64,000 nt of DNA from Pseudo-nitzschia pungens (GCA_037355855.1 CM074759.1:7564001-7628000); one strand, 5' to 3'; shown: positions 32,713-44,864, numbered from the stretch's first letter. Notes: a model not told the origin generated them from the letters alone. Program-made: numbers and translations.

Positions 32713-33655
32713 GATCCGTGTATGTCAACGTTCCGATGTGTTGTGAATCGGTAGAGACACCGGCGTTTATAACGAATGGCAAGAGCCGCTCGTTCGAAAG
32801 TTTAGACGAGACGAAGCAGTTGTTGGCAATCGTTCTTTTGATGAAGCTGATTCCATGTTTCGATCTGCCTCTCTCTGTGCTGATTCTGCAGCACTTTTGA
32901 AATTGGTTTGAGATGGTGCTTCGTGCTTGCATCCAACTGCTTTTTGAGTCGATCGTTGCGAGCAAGCTGGATCTTTGGTGGAAAGAATGATCTCTCATCC
33001 CTCATCTCCCATCTCCCATCTCAAAAACAAAAGAAACAAGAAAGAAGAACCGATTTTTGATATCGTACGAGGTTTCAAAGTGAGAACTGAGTGGGCAACT
33101 CAAAACTGTAATTACGGTAAGATCTTACGAACGGAAAAATGACGATGAAAGTTTTTTCGCGCCAAGCTCGAAAATCAAAATGGGGGTTGAAAACGGGTGC
33201 GACAGACGAACGAAAAGTTCAGCGGGCAGACACCCCTTTGGCAATCCAGACGACGACCTTCTTCGAACACGAGCAACAGGGAACAGGAGGATGGGAGTCG
33301 TCGAGATAACAATCTCAACAATCAATCAATCTCAAAGGAGTGCGTAGCAAGGTATTCGTAAGGTTACGGATACCAACCAAAGTTCCACGTGCGTATTGCC
33401 GATGCTTTGTTCAAATCAAAAGAGAGACTATCGGACGCCACAAAACAAACGCAGCGACGAGGGGCAGCAGTGTTGATTCTTGATTAAAGGTGGAGGACGA
33501 AGCAGCAACCGAGATCTGAGATCGAACAAGATTTCAACCGCGTGCTTCGGTAGCTGTACGATACAACCGTTGAGAATCGAATTGCGATCGGATTTCACGC
33601 AGTGATCGATTGAGGTCCTTCAGCCACTCGTATCGTAGATTCTTTGCAGCAAAGA
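32713..33655. promoter_or_regulatory. Divergent intergenic region GEN1-like / EPL1-like
   Basis: 943 bp between divergent start codons, without a recognisable gene. The word TTACGGTAAGATCTTACGAACG lies at about 33112-33134. Promoters of both genes should be here. Confidence 0.4.
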
Positions 33656-35751
33656 ATGACGGCGGGAACCACGAAAAAACAATCCACCTTGCCGGCACCA
33701 GCTGCCTTGAACGTTTACAAAAAGGTGGCCATCATCCGAGGATCGGAGGACGTGCTCACGTACGAAGATAGCGCGGGAAATTTCAAGACGGTTACGGATC
33801 TCCACTTGGCAGCCGTAGCTACGGTGAGTGCAACGGAAGTTACGGTTCCAAACGGACCCATCCGAGCATATCAGAGTTGGCTGTTTTTTTCGCCGGCGGA
33901 AATCGTTTCGCGTTGTGCCGCGTCACTTCGCCTCAACCCAAAACTTTTTTTGATTGATTGGTTTGCGCACGCACCGCGTTCGAACAAACCCAGACACCTC
34001 TCCACAGACCCAAGCCGAAGGACGAGATTCCTGTCCCAGAGATTAAATCAAACGAAACATACGAACGCGATATCCCTCCCGACTATGATTGCCCAACGTC
34101 TTACGTGAGGTACACCAGACTTTCTCACGAAGAAGTAAGGGACTGCTTAGAATATGTCATTGACACCGAAGACGAGGAGTGGTTGAGGAATAATTCTAGA
34201 TTCGGTGGTGCATCTATTGTTGCGGAAGCGGACGAAAACGATTCTGAAAGCAATGATGAGGCGAAAGAGCAATCATCGCCATCGGTCGCAATGAATGAAA
34301 CTGCCGATTCAAGTCCACCAGTAGCAACAGATGGAACAGCACCGAAAGACTCCTCGAAACGAAAAGCGTCGACAAAAACCGCCCCTAAAACCTCTGTTCT
34401 CACCATTGCAATGCTGGAAGTCATGCTGGATGTCATGGAAAAAGCCACAGCCTTCGATGCGATAATAACACTCGACCAGGCCGAAAAACTAATACTCGAA
34501 AAATTGCCTCAATTTCATCGCATGTACCCCGTGAGAGCCAAGGCGGGCGTTGTAACGATTCGACACGTAATGAACGATGTATACCAATACTGGGTATCGA
34601 AGCGCAGTAAGCTCAAGAGGCCCTTGCTTCGACGTTTTTGGCCCGTCACCTCGACGGAAGATTCAAACCCTCACTTGGTCTTTCGACCGCGCGAAAAGGA
34701 AAAATACAAACTGAGGAAGAAACGACAAAACGATTTGGATGCTTATCGGAAACTACAACAATTGAAACAAGATTTTTGCCAAGTTCGTATACTGCTGGGA
34801 CTGATCAAGAAAAGAGAAGAACTCGCCCGGTCATTGGTTTTGCTGCAAAAGGAATGGTTCGAGCAAAAATTGTATGATGCAATCGACACGAGCGGCCTTT
34901 GCAGAGTGTCGCGAGATTTGGATCGCAGATCCTTGGAGAAATTGATGAAAGTCGAAACGCATTTTGATGTCAGTGAGGTCTTTGGTGGGAGGGGACGGAA
35001 GAAGTCACGTCGGTCTGCGGGACAGCAACAGGACGGTTTGAGCAGCGCGGCTGGATCCCGGAGTTCCACTCCTGTCCCCACTTCTTCCTTTTCGTCGGGG
35101 GCGGCAACAGGTACCACCTCTGTCACGAATCAAGACCGCAACGCTCCGAATAGCACAGCTGCCAATGACGGCAATGCTTCGGGTTTGGAAAGCAATCGAA
35201 GAAAGCTACCGAATATCATTGCGGGACAAAACAATGGAGAGTTAGCTCCCTCGTTTCTGCAGCCTCTTGCGTCGCGAGAATCTTACGCCACTACATGGGA
35301 AGGCTCCACCCCACATGTCACTACCATTGTGGACGGGCGGCCAATGAATACGACACGTTTTCGTCACCGGCCCAGAGTTGGGAGAGGAGGTCGTCTTTGT
35401 ATCGATCGCGTTCCTTTACCAACGGATCCAAGCATCGCACCGAATACATATTATAGGGCGGGAAGGGGGCCAACGAGTTCACTGGAGACAAAGGAACGCC
35501 TCTTGGACCTGTTGCCACCGCCCATCGACAAGACCAGATTGAGCCGTCGCATCGAAGAGATCTGCTTCGGTGCCCTGAAGGAAGAGCAGGATGCAAATAT
35601 CAAGAAAGGTCCGGGCAATACCGCACTCACTGCAAACCTGGAGGACGGCGATAACAATGACGGAACAGAGGTGCTGGTGAAGATGAAAGACTGGCTGAAC
35701 ACGGACGATCAACTGTGGGGTGAGGAACGATACGCAATAGGTCCGATTTGA
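33656..35751 (+). CDS. EPL1: Enhancer of polycomb-like protein (EPL1/EPC, NuA4 subunit)
   Basis: Two exons, 33656..33823 and 33994..35751, give 641 residues. The intron starts GTGAGT and ends AAACCCAG, in phase 0. After the join the protein reads IPVPEIKSNETYERDIPPDY, and YVIDTEDEEWLRNN is the conserved acidic EPcA 'YDxDEED..WL' element. VYQYWVSKRSKLKRPLLRRFWP followed by SNPHLVFRPREKEKYKLRKKRQNDL is the second EPL1 hallmark. A helical LLGLIKKREELARSLVLLQKEWFEQ segment follows. The C-terminal half is Ser/Asn-rich. EPL1 scaffolds the Piccolo module of the NuA4 histone acetyltransferase in the nucleus and bridges Esa1/TIP60-type catalytic subunits to nucleosomes. No residues appear missing. Confidence 0.87.
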
Positions 35752-36345
35752 AGTTTAATGCGGGGAGAACGAGGTCATCCGTTCTTGCATACTACCACTA
35801 CTACCGGTATTCTTGCCATGATGGCAATTGAAAAGAGATGATCAACAGGTCATTGCAGAGCACGAGATTTGTGCCAATTATAATTTAATAATTAAACTTC
35901 TTTTTTCCAACCTGTGAGTTTTGCGATCTTGTATCACTGGACTCGCCCATGTATTGAGTTGACAGGTTTTACTGCAGTAGTACCGAACGGCGGTTTTCAT
36001 TTTTTCCAATAAACGTTTACATTTTTTATTTTTTGTTACACTATGGTATTTCCTATTGTCTAACGATGCATGCATTGCAGCAAAACTAGCTGCCATATCT
36101 TATCTATTCGATATTTTTCATTTTTCTTGGGGGTTGTATTTGTTCAAGTTGTCCATTGTAACAGAAGTGAAAACAGAATTTGTCGTTACGTAATTTCTGT
36201 TCGAGCGTAGCAAATAAAAGGTACAGGTCTAGATGTATCATACACTTTTTCTTTTTCTTCCGCAATCCTAGTTTGCGGATCCTTCCTTCCCATGCACTTG
36301 AAGATTTTTGATTGTAGCATGTTCAAAAAAATAAGTGCATTCGTT
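35752..36345. other. Convergent intergenic region
   Basis: AT-rich sequence between the 3' ends of the EPL1-like (+) and Pumilio (-) genes. TACTACCACTACTACCGGTA at about 35790-35810 is the only word of note. No gene seen. Confidence 0.45.
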
Positions 36346-39186
36346 TTACAAGCCGCTTGGGTAAGCGCCTTGCCCAAAGTGAGGGGTTTGTTGTTGTTGT
36401 TGTTGTGGCTGCTGCTGAAAGTAGCTTGCATCGGCATTGAGATCATAGTATGTTTGACGTTGGTCAAACTGAAGAGCGCCCATGTTCAGGGGATTGATTG
36501 CAAGCGGGCTCGTGTTGTAATCGGTCAGATTAGCTGTGTAGAGCTGTTGGGGCTGTTGTGGCGGCTGTTGGGTTTGTTGCTGCAGAACAAAGTTGGGCCC
36601 GGGAGCAAGCTGGGGCATTGCACCGTACATCGGAGGGACAACAGCAGTGGCTTGGTGGTGATGATTGTTGTGGTGGTGGCGGCCCCTGTTTTGGCTGTAG
36701 AGCTCCTCTCTGGTTCCGGTTGCGTTGAGATTGAAGTTCGGGAATCGACGACATATCTTCGCCATGATACGTCTGCCACCGGCAGTGTTGCGAACGCCCC
36801 CGTTGCGTTGTCCGTTGGGAGTCCCGGGAGTCTGTGCGATAAGATGAGGTCTCATGGCCTCGACCAAACGGACGGCCTGGGTGTGCGTCGCAACTGAAAG
36901 TGCGCGTTGCACAACGTAATTTCCGAATGGATCCATCATGAGTTCTCGGATGCGCTCCGGGTCACTGAGTTCCTGCATGTAGTGCTCCTTCACTCGGTCT
37001 GTGCAGCGTTCCAGGCACTTTTCCATCACGTTCGAGCTGAACTTTTGGATCGCCAAAAGGTTCACCTTTCCGATCACACTTTCACACACGGCATGGACAT
37101 CGTCATCCGAGCATACGTCGAGCACGTATTGCACCACGTAATTCCCATATGCATCCTGCATGAGTTCCAACGATTTGTCGACGATGCGACGAACCAAGTT
37201 GGAGCGGGCAGGCCCAGGGTGAGAATCGAGACAACGCTGAATGACACAACAACCATGACGATGACGAGCGACGTCACCGACGCTTTCGGCAACCGCATCA
37301 AAGACAAACTTGGAATGTTTGTGGCCTAGCTTGAGAAGAATGCGCTGGATAACGTGATTTCCGTGGCTGTCGATGCAGAGCCTGGCAGCAGCCGGAGTGA
37401 GTGCCTTTGTCAGAACGTCGGCCGCCGTCTCTTCGGCATCTCCGTCGTTTTCGCCGGTGGGGGACCTCGCATTTTTTTCATCGATGGTACAGAGTTCAAC
37501 TATCTTCTGTACACTTCGAGTCCCATGAAGGTTCAAACTTGCGTTCACGAGTCGCGTGCTGACATTTTTGACGAGCATCACCCGTTCTTCGGCGGTGATC
37601 TTTTCCAGGATCTTCTGGAAGAGATAGTTTCCGAAAGGGTCAACCATCGCTTCGCCCCAAAACGGGAGACCCTCGTTCAGGATCAGCGATGCAGCCATCG
37701 GACCCTCTTCATCCAGTGCTTGCTGGACTAGTCGGCATCCAACTTGATCACGGGAAAGTTTTCGGACTTGTCCGAGCAAAGCATCAAGAGGTGGCCGTTG
37801 AGGGGTAGAGTATAGAGACGCGAGTGCAGGATCGGTGGGCTGATTGAGGTAATGATGGTCGCCGCCATCGATGTTTCCTTGCCCTTGCATGGAGTTGTAG
37901 TCATCCGATCTCAGTCCTGATAGAGTGTTACCATAACCGCCTCCACTCATATCATTTACGGAACTTTGGTATCCCCCACCAAGCCTGTTGTTATTTTGCT
38001 GGATGTGATTCCGTCCAACGTTTCCACCTCCAATGATTCCGTTCACAACGTCGTTTTGTTGATGCCCTTGGAAACCAGGTTGCTGTCGTGGAGGGACGCC
38101 AACGGGAGAAGTCAATTGAGCCTGTTGAGGGACCATTGGAGGCATGACCATCATGGGCTGACCACCTGCTTGCATGCCTGGCATTGCACTTTGCATTGCA
38201 CCTTGCATTGCAGGAAGTCCTTCGGTTCCGGGCAATACAAAAGCGTACGGCTTTCCCGGCATTTGGACCATTTGTACGGGTTGCAAAACCTGATGTCCAT
38301 CCGCTGTGGGCACAGCCATGTAGAGAATTTGTTGCTGGGGTTGCTGAGGCGGAAGCGAGTTGTTTGGCGTCATTGATACCTGGGCTTGTTTGTCCGGTCC
38401 GGGTGAACTGTAATGCTGGTTGAGAGCTGCGTTGCCAGAGTTAGCGTTGCCGTACGATGGATTCGGTCGCGGACTTGCTTGGTAAGGAGATGGGGCGGAG
38501 ACATCATTTTTGTTTTGATCGTAACTCTGGTAGGCTTGGATCGTATGTGGGTTGCTTCCTCCCTCATACGGCGAGTTCGAACGACTTCCTGTAGTATTGG
38601 AAGCAGTGGTTCCGGTGACGTTGGAAGACGGGGATCCTCGTCGTTGTTCCGGGTGTCCTCCCAGTACAGAAGTCTGACCTCCTGCTCCGCGGAAGTTGTT
38701 GGCAAAATTCCCGCCGGAACTATCAGTTGCGGTATGGTCTGTGTCCGCAAGACCTGGAAGATTCCCCGTGCTGAGTTCTTTGAAGACATCATTTCCAAGC
38801 ATCTCGGATGGATCCCTCGAGAGGAAGAGGTCGATGCTTTGCTTCCTCTCTACGTGATCTGGTGTGTGAGCTTCCGCTGTCTGGTCTTCACGTCCTTTCT
38901 GATTGGCTGTTGCACCGGGCCTTGCAAAACTGTTCCGAGATGATTCGGGATTGGAAAAGCCTCCCCATCCACTTTCGCTTGACGGTTGATGATGACTCGA
39001 CGCGTTGAAGGGATTTCCTGATCCAAAAGCATTGTTGTTGCCAGACGACGGACCGAGAGTAACCCCCGCCAAGGCATCTCCGAGAGAGCCAATCATACCC
39101 GCCTCTTGCTGGTTGGTAGCAGAGTCATCGCGAAGACCAGACGTTGGAGCAGCCGCAGCAGAGCCTGGAGATGGCTCGAGACTCAT
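36346..39186 (-). CDS. PUM: Pumilio/PUF RNA-binding protein
   Basis: A single-exon gene for 946 residues. The N-terminal ~460 residues are Gln/Asn/Pro/Gly-rich and disordered. Eight PUF repeats span about 467-775. The base-reading triplets are visible in order: VGCRLVQ, FGNYLFQ, HGTRSVQ, HGNHVIQ, HGCCVIQ, YGNYVVQ, FSSNVME and FGNYVVQ. By the established PUF code this reads U-G-U-A-U-A-U-A, the classical Pumilio site; repeat 3 uses Thr/Gln where Cys/Gln is usual. A basic Gly-rich linker follows, then a Gln/His-rich tail encoded by GTT/GCT triplet runs. PUF proteins bind 3' UTRs in the cytoplasm and usually repress translation or destabilise mRNA. The frame is complete. Confidence 0.93.
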   Translation of the reverse strand: MSLEPSPGSAAAAPTSGLRDDSATNQQEAGMIGSLGDALAGVTLGPSSGNNNAFGSGNPFNASSHHQPSSESGWGGFSNPESSRNSFARPGATANQKGREDQTAEAHTPDHVERKQSIDLFLSRDPSEMLGNDVFKELSTGNLPGLADTDHTATDSSGGNFANNFRGAGGQTSVLGGHPEQRRGSPSSNVTGTTASNTTGSRSNSPYEGGSNPHTIQAYQSYDQNKNDVSAPSPYQASPRPNPSYGNANSGNAALNQHYSSPGPDKQAQVSMTPNNSLPPQQPQQQILYMAVPTADGHQVLQPVQMVQMPGKPYAFVLPGTEGLPAMQGAMQSAMPGMQAGGQPMMVMPPMVPQQAQLTSPVGVPPRQQPGFQGHQQNDVVNGIIGGGNVGRNHIQQNNNRLGGGYQSSVNDMSGGGYGNTLSGLRSDDYNSMQGQGNIDGGDHHYLNQPTDPALASLYSTPQRPPLDALLGQVRKLSRDQVGCRLVQQALDEEGPMAASLILNEGLPFWGEAMVDPFGNYLFQKILEKITAEERVMLVKNVSTRLVNASLNLHGTRSVQKIVELCTIDEKNARSPTGENDGDAEETAADVLTKALTPAAARLCIDSHGNHVIQRILLKLGHKHSKFVFDAVAESVGDVARHRHGCCVIQRCLDSHPGPARSNLVRRIVDKSLELMQDAYGNYVVQYVLDVCSDDDVHAVCESVIGKVNLLAIQKFSSNVMEKCLERCTDRVKEHYMQELSDPERIRELMMDPFGNYVVQRALSVATHTQAVRLVEAMRPHLIAQTPGTPNGQRNGGVRNTAGGRRIMAKICRRFPNFNLNATGTREELYSQNRGRHHHNNHHHQATAVVPPMYGAMPQLAPGPNFVLQQQTQQPPQQPQQLYTANLTDYNTSPLAINPLNMGALQFDQRQTYYDLNADASYFQQQPQQQQQQTPHFGQGAYPSGL

Positions 39187-40897
39187 CGTGGAGAGAAGTC
39201 TTCAGCTCCTACTATAATGTTAGTTATCACTGACTACCCGACGCATTTACAACACGTACAAACACTTTTTGTATTCGCCGAGCCAAGCCGAGCCGAGCGA
39301 ACAAAACAAGACGATCGCAACAGAGGTACAGCTGTACAGTATTGTGTCTACAAACAGGAAAGTGCGAAGGTGCCTTTTTTATGCTTGGCTCGGAGCTTTT
39401 CGGTTGTTGCTTCACGTGCTGGCTACGAGAGCGTCCGTCTTCTGAAAATAAATACAAGGGAGCTCGATATGTTAGTAACAAATGGGCGGTTCGGAAAGTA
39501 TTCGGAGCTCGTGCGATGCTGACCACAAAAGCGTGGTGAGGACAGTATGCTGCGCAGCACAGTTGTGCAGTTTTTGGCGCGCGACATTCGGTCTGTCTGT
39601 CGTCCCCGACCGTTCAGTTTCCATACATATGAGTTGCTGCACGAAGAAGAAAGGTTTTTACCGGTAGAAGTACTGGCACAACTAATGGCAGGAAAAAAGT
39701 AACCGTTTCCCACCCCGTCGTTCGGGTAATCGTACTACCCCTACCGCGAAGTGGACGAGGGCAACCTACGTTCGACGAGTCAGCGGTGCGAATGAATCGG
39801 TGGATTAGCTTCTTACCTGCGAGTATGGAGAGAGAATGGTTCAGAAAAGAAAGACTACCCAAAGATTATTGATGTACGGAGACGAGAGGAGATGAGGTCA
39901 TGCCTTGCGATGTTGCGCAATCCCAACTTCACAAGAGGTGCGACGACGATTGTATGAATCCACCGGTGAAACAAATCAGGCAAGCAAATTCACATCATCA
40001 AAAATACATGATGTGTTTTATTATTTCTTCACACACCCAAAATTGCTGATGGAACAGCAGGTAAGGTTTAACTTGGCGTCGACTTTCAAGCGTTTTCTAT
40101 TGCCTTCCGATGCTCCGCCAATCGAAAATCGTTGAAAATTAAACTTTTTCATTGGTTGATTTTAAGTACACGTGTCCTGGAAATGTCCCGAAGACACAAT
40201 TCACAAACGCGAACAACGAGCTATTTTATTTACATCATGAAATTGAAATCTTGGTCGCAAAAATGAACGAAAAATGAGCAAGGCTACACACGATCGGTTT
40301 TTCTTAGAAACCTTCAAAAAGTGGCCGTTAGTAATTTCTTCATCGTCGGCTCGCTCGATCGGATGAACGAATCAAAAAACACGACAGAAACAAACGAACC
40401 TCACAAAACCGTGCAGTATTGTTTCTGTGATTGACGGGATCACGGAAAAGTTAGAAAATCAACCGCAATACCGAGGAGGTGACTGTTTTCTATTGTTGTT
40501 GGTAATTCTCTTCCTCTCTAGGACGACCCAACATCCGACAAAGATCACCATTGGAATCATAAGAGCCTGTGACGCTTCGATCAGCAAGTGGGAAAAGACT
40601 TTGACCAACAAAATAGCAAACAAAATTCACGATTCTCGTTTCATCATCGATTGCAAGTGAGACCATGGTGCGTCTTCCGATAACTATGCTGCATCATGGT
40701 CGTCCGCTCTGCGAGCTAACGTCCCCTTCGAATCATCTTTTGACAATGATGACGGTTGTCTCACTCAAAAAGTTTTTGTTGTTTCTTGCCTAACTTGATC
40801 TTGTGCGTTTTGTTCGAATGAATAGGCATCGATACTTTCTACCGGGAAAACCAAAAAAGTCGCCACGAGAGTCTTCGGGGAAAGTGTTTTTAATGAT
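39187..40897. promoter_or_regulatory. 1.7-kb divergent intergenic region, Pumilio / 54-residue-repeat gene
   Basis: No gene supported. GAGCCAAGCCGAGCCGAGCG pentamer-like repeats occur at about 39280-39298. It should include the Pumilio 5' UTR and promoter and the promoter of the gene at 40898. Fewer intergenic words occur here than in other gaps. Confidence 0.45.
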
Positions 40898-42994
40898 ATG
40901 GACGCCAGTCTTTGTTACTCCCCATCGCCCGGCCCTGTCGTTCATACTGGTGTCATCACCAGGAGCAAAGCGAAAAGCAATTCTTGTGCGATCAGAAGCA
41001 GTATACTCGAGGATAGCGAGTTAACAATGCAATCAACTCCATCACCAACAGTGCTATTTCAACCCGATGCTTCTGTAGATCAGCCATCTACAACATTAAT
41101 TTCCGAAAAACGCGTTTCCTTTGCCCCAGATGAAACCGAAAATACAGACGTTTCCTTCAGTGGAGCTCCCTCCCTTGCCAGCAAGGCTGCTTCCCGTAAT
41201 TCAATTCGAGATGCCGAGCTGAATCGTCTTCGTGCCAACAAAATGAAGTCTCCTCTTAGAGCAAATTTGATGAAATTGACGGAGGCTGCAATCAATGATG
41301 TTACCACAAGTATTCAAAGATCGGCATTGAAAGAGAAAAATCAAAACATTGGACCTTCCTCCTCCGTGTACCAATCCGTAAATGCGGGGCGAAACGCTAG
41401 AATGAAGGTTGTCCGCAAGAAACATGAAGTTGCCAAGTCGGTTAGCTTCAAGTGGGATACAGAAAACGCCAAAGCCAAATCCCTTCAGAAAAGGGTTGAG
41501 GAAAATCGACGACAAATCCGTGCCATTCAAAGAAAGTTAACATCTGCCCACTTTAAGGACAAAGCTAGACGGGACGAGGCACAAAAACTAGACAGATTAG
41601 ACAAGCTTGAAAAAGAATACATGTTTAAGTCGAAAGTCTTTCAAGACCATCAGCAAACACTGAAAGAAGAAAGGGATAGAAATAGAAAGAAGTCGATCGA
41701 TGCCCGAGCTAACATTCGAAGAAATGTTCGTGAAGGAGAAGATGTGCTTAAGGCAAAGAAGCTCGAAGAAGACAAAGCCATGTTCGAAGTTCGCGCTGAC
41801 CTCCATCGATCTCGAATGGAGACGAAAAAAGCTAATGCAGAGAAGCGGCGCAAGAGTTTCCAATTTCGAGCCGGGGATGCCCGAAAAATTCGTGACATGC
41901 GTTCAGCTTGGCGAGAAAAGGATCTTCAGGACCAGCACGCAGGACACGAACTGAGTCGCGCAGCGGCGAAAGATGTCGAAAATTATAAGAAACAGGTGAA
42001 AAAGGAAGAATGTGACGATTTTAAGAAGAGAAATCAGGACGCGAACGAATTTCGAAAGAGACAGAATGAGCAGAAAAGCAAAGCCTTGTTGGTGGAACAC
42101 ATGAGTTATGAACTGAAATGGCAGGGTGAGCGCGATGCGGAAGCTTACAGAAAGAAAATGAAGGAAGAAAGAAGGAAAAGTTTGGCGGGTCGCAACAAGG
42201 AAAGTGCGCGACATGCGAGAGTTATGGAGGAGCTCCGGGCAATAGCAAACGAGAAGGAAGCTGAATCCTTTATGTTGAAATTCAATGCGGATAACGACGC
42301 AAAGGCATATATTGCCAAACTTGCCGAAGAACGCAGAAAATCATTGCAACTTCGAGGTCAAGAAGCGCGAAAACGTCGTCAGTACGAAGATGAGCAGCAT
42401 TCGAAAGCTATCGAGAATGCCCTTAAAGAGGGAGCATTGCAATCTGATTGTAAGTTTCAAGGGCGCGGAAGTGATTATTCTTGAGAATTTTGACAGGTCG
42501 TTTATCTCATTGTCAAATTGTATTACATGTGCGGAAACTTATTTGTAGGTCAACGAGATGTTGAAAAATACAAAGCAGAATGTGCGGAGAGACGAAGGAA
42601 GTCATTTCAATACCGAGGAAAACAGGCTCGTCTGCAACGTCTAGAAGAGGAAGAGCGACGATTAGATCAAATGCAGAAAGATGAAGAAGGTCACAAACTT
42701 GATGCTTTGGCTCAAAAAGATGTTGAAGAATATTACAAGGACTGCCAAAGAAGAAGGCGAAAGTCGCTTGCTCTCCGGGCGAAGGAAAGGCGCCAACATG
42801 TTGAATGGACGAAAAAGAAACAACAGGAAGAAGTTCAAGATCGAGCGCACACCTCTCATCTGAACTCGTTGGACATCCACCACATGGCATTGGCGAAAGA
42901 AAGGGAGCGCGCTCTGAGGGCTATGGATGCCCTGCGAAACGCAGGTTGCACCTGGAAAGGGAACCCATTTGGTGATCTCCTCAGTGATCTCTAG
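40898..42994 (+). CDS. All-helical protein with seven exact 54-residue repeats and RRKS sites
   Basis: Exons 40898..42449 and 42549..42994 give 665 residues. The 99-nt intron (GTAAGT...TTTGTAG, phase 1) falls inside repeat 5. Residues about 155-656 contain no proline and are rich in Glu, Lys, Arg and Ala, so a long continuous helix or coiled coil is expected. The repeat anchor is a serine in ERRRKS-[FL]-xxR-xxx-AR at Ser266, 320, 428, 482, 536 and 590. In the copy where the register predicts 374 the motif reads ECDD, so Asp takes the Ser position. Each interval is exactly 54 residues. A second conserved patch, D-[AV]-E-x-Y, lies about 15 residues before the anchor. RRKS fits basophilic-kinase sites. 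KRVSF at 71-75 and KSVSF at about 180 resemble PP1 RVxF docking motifs. No known family recognised. 54 residues of helix span about 8 nm, the tubulin-dimer repeat, so a microtubule or other filament ruler is one hypothesis. Confidence 0.85.
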
Positions 42995-43902
42995 AGGCAA
43001 TTTTAGACCGAGACTATACGATAAACGTAGGGATTTGAAATTCAATTTTTTGGACACACATACGAATATCGATGGAGAATATGATGTTGCGTTTTACGGG
43101 TGTGATATATTAAACGAAATCGGTCTATATCTCATATGATTGTAACAATAGAATGGAACGACAAACTTTGATCTTAAATTTTTAAGTTGCATCGAACATA
43201 TCTCTTGTTTGATCAGAGCTTCTCGTTGTCGGAATTGTTTTGATGAGTGGAAATTATATTGTTTTATGCCAAAAATATGAACGCATTACGTAAGTACTGT
43301 AGTACTAATAGTTTTGCAAAAACAAAGGTTTGCCTGGAAACAATACGGAGATACAACAAGCATTGTTTGGATAACAAGCCATTTCTCAGCATTGTGGAAG
43401 CTGGAGAAGCCTCAGCTAGAGCAAAAAAACCATTGAACTATTAAATGAAGAAGCTGTTAGAGATCTTAATTTATTGATGAAAGCACGTGCAAAGTGCATC
43501 ATTCTACTAGAGAAGCATGTCAAAGTGTGATTGTGTTCTGAACACATTGGGATGGATTCCATTCCAAGACCCATGGGTTGTGTTGTCATTGTCATTCGTG
43601 CTTTCCATTCGTGCTTTCTCTGGTAATGTGTCAGGTTTTCTTTCTGTGACCACGATATTCTCGCAGAGTGTGCCCTGGGCTGCTTGCTGCCTGGGCTGTT
43701 GTGGGTAGGAAATGCATTTGCCCACTGCTTGTTGCAGTTGAACAGAGTTCCTCCCCTCTGCGGCTGAGAATAAGAATCTGACAATCCATCGTCCTTGCTG
43801 GCACACAAAGTGTTCTGTGAGCATCATACTACTACTAATTACTTAGTGTGTCCTTGTTGTCTTTGTTCTCAAACGCTCCCAGCACTACCGGTAGTATGTT
43901 CT

Positions 43903-44864
43903 GGTACCATCATACTACCATTGCTATCTTGAACAACAACAACAACAACAACAACAACAAGCCTTGGAACTCGTCTTGTCTAGACTAGATACTACAGTAA
44001 GAGGACAGCACCATTGCTTTGGAGAAAAAAAAACAAAGACAATGATGTTGTATTCTTCTTGTTGTCTCCTTCAGAACAAAATACTAGTAGTAGCAGTAGT
44101 GAGACTGAACAGTACTACAGTTCACGAATGCGTTGAAATTGAGGAAATCCTTTTGACATGGAATGGTTTTTCATCACTGAGTGCCAGTATAATGGTACTA
44201 ATATCATCATTACTACTACATTATTCAGGGACCATTTTGTTGCGGACTTGTTTGTGTCGTGGTGGTGGTCTTGCTGCTTCTTCCTCTTCTTCTTTGTGCT
44301 ACCGTATTGTTTGGGATTCCTCGTGAAAAGGACAAAAAATATTGGTACCATAGTCTACTAGTACAGCCAGCCAGAAATAATGCTTTCCCGAGAAAGATTT
44401 TGGTCAGTTGTTTGTTGTTTCACTCATACTAGTAGTACTATTCCGTGTATTCTTTGCATTGAATGTTTTGAGAAACCGAGTTTGGTACCAGACAGACAGC
44501 AAGAAATCCTATAGAAAGAAGTCAACAAGTGATGATCATTATTATCGTCACCTTGCTGGCACCCATCAGCTTCTTGTTCTTCTCCTCTGTAGAGATCCAC
44601 AATGTTCTTTGTCTTCTAGTAGTAGTACGGTAGTAGTTGTGTCGATGACCGGACGGTGAGAAATACGAATCTGCAAGCGGCAACAAACTGTCCCGGCAGG
44701 ATGGATCCCACGCGCAAAATTCTAATTCCAATGCAGAACACCATTTAAACAGCAAAAGTATGTGAAGAAGGGTGTGCCCTCCACCAATCAAAGAGTTCCA
44801 AGGCTTGCTGCTGTTGTTGTTGTTGTTGTTGTTGTTCAAGATAGTAGTAATGGTAGTATGGTAC
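43903..44864. mobile_element. Putative non-autonomous element with ~70-bp terminal inverted repeats
   Basis: The left arm (43903-43972) and the right arm (44793-44864) are reverse complements of each other. Both read GGTACCAT(CAT)ACTACCATT, CTATCTTGAACAACAACAAC and AGCCTTGGAACTC. They differ by small triplet gains and losses: ACTACT added in one arm, GCA units in the CAA run. The ~820-bp interior has no convincing protein but many TAG/CTA triplets. No target-site duplication could be defined by eye. An inverted local duplication is the alternative. Confidence 0.6.
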
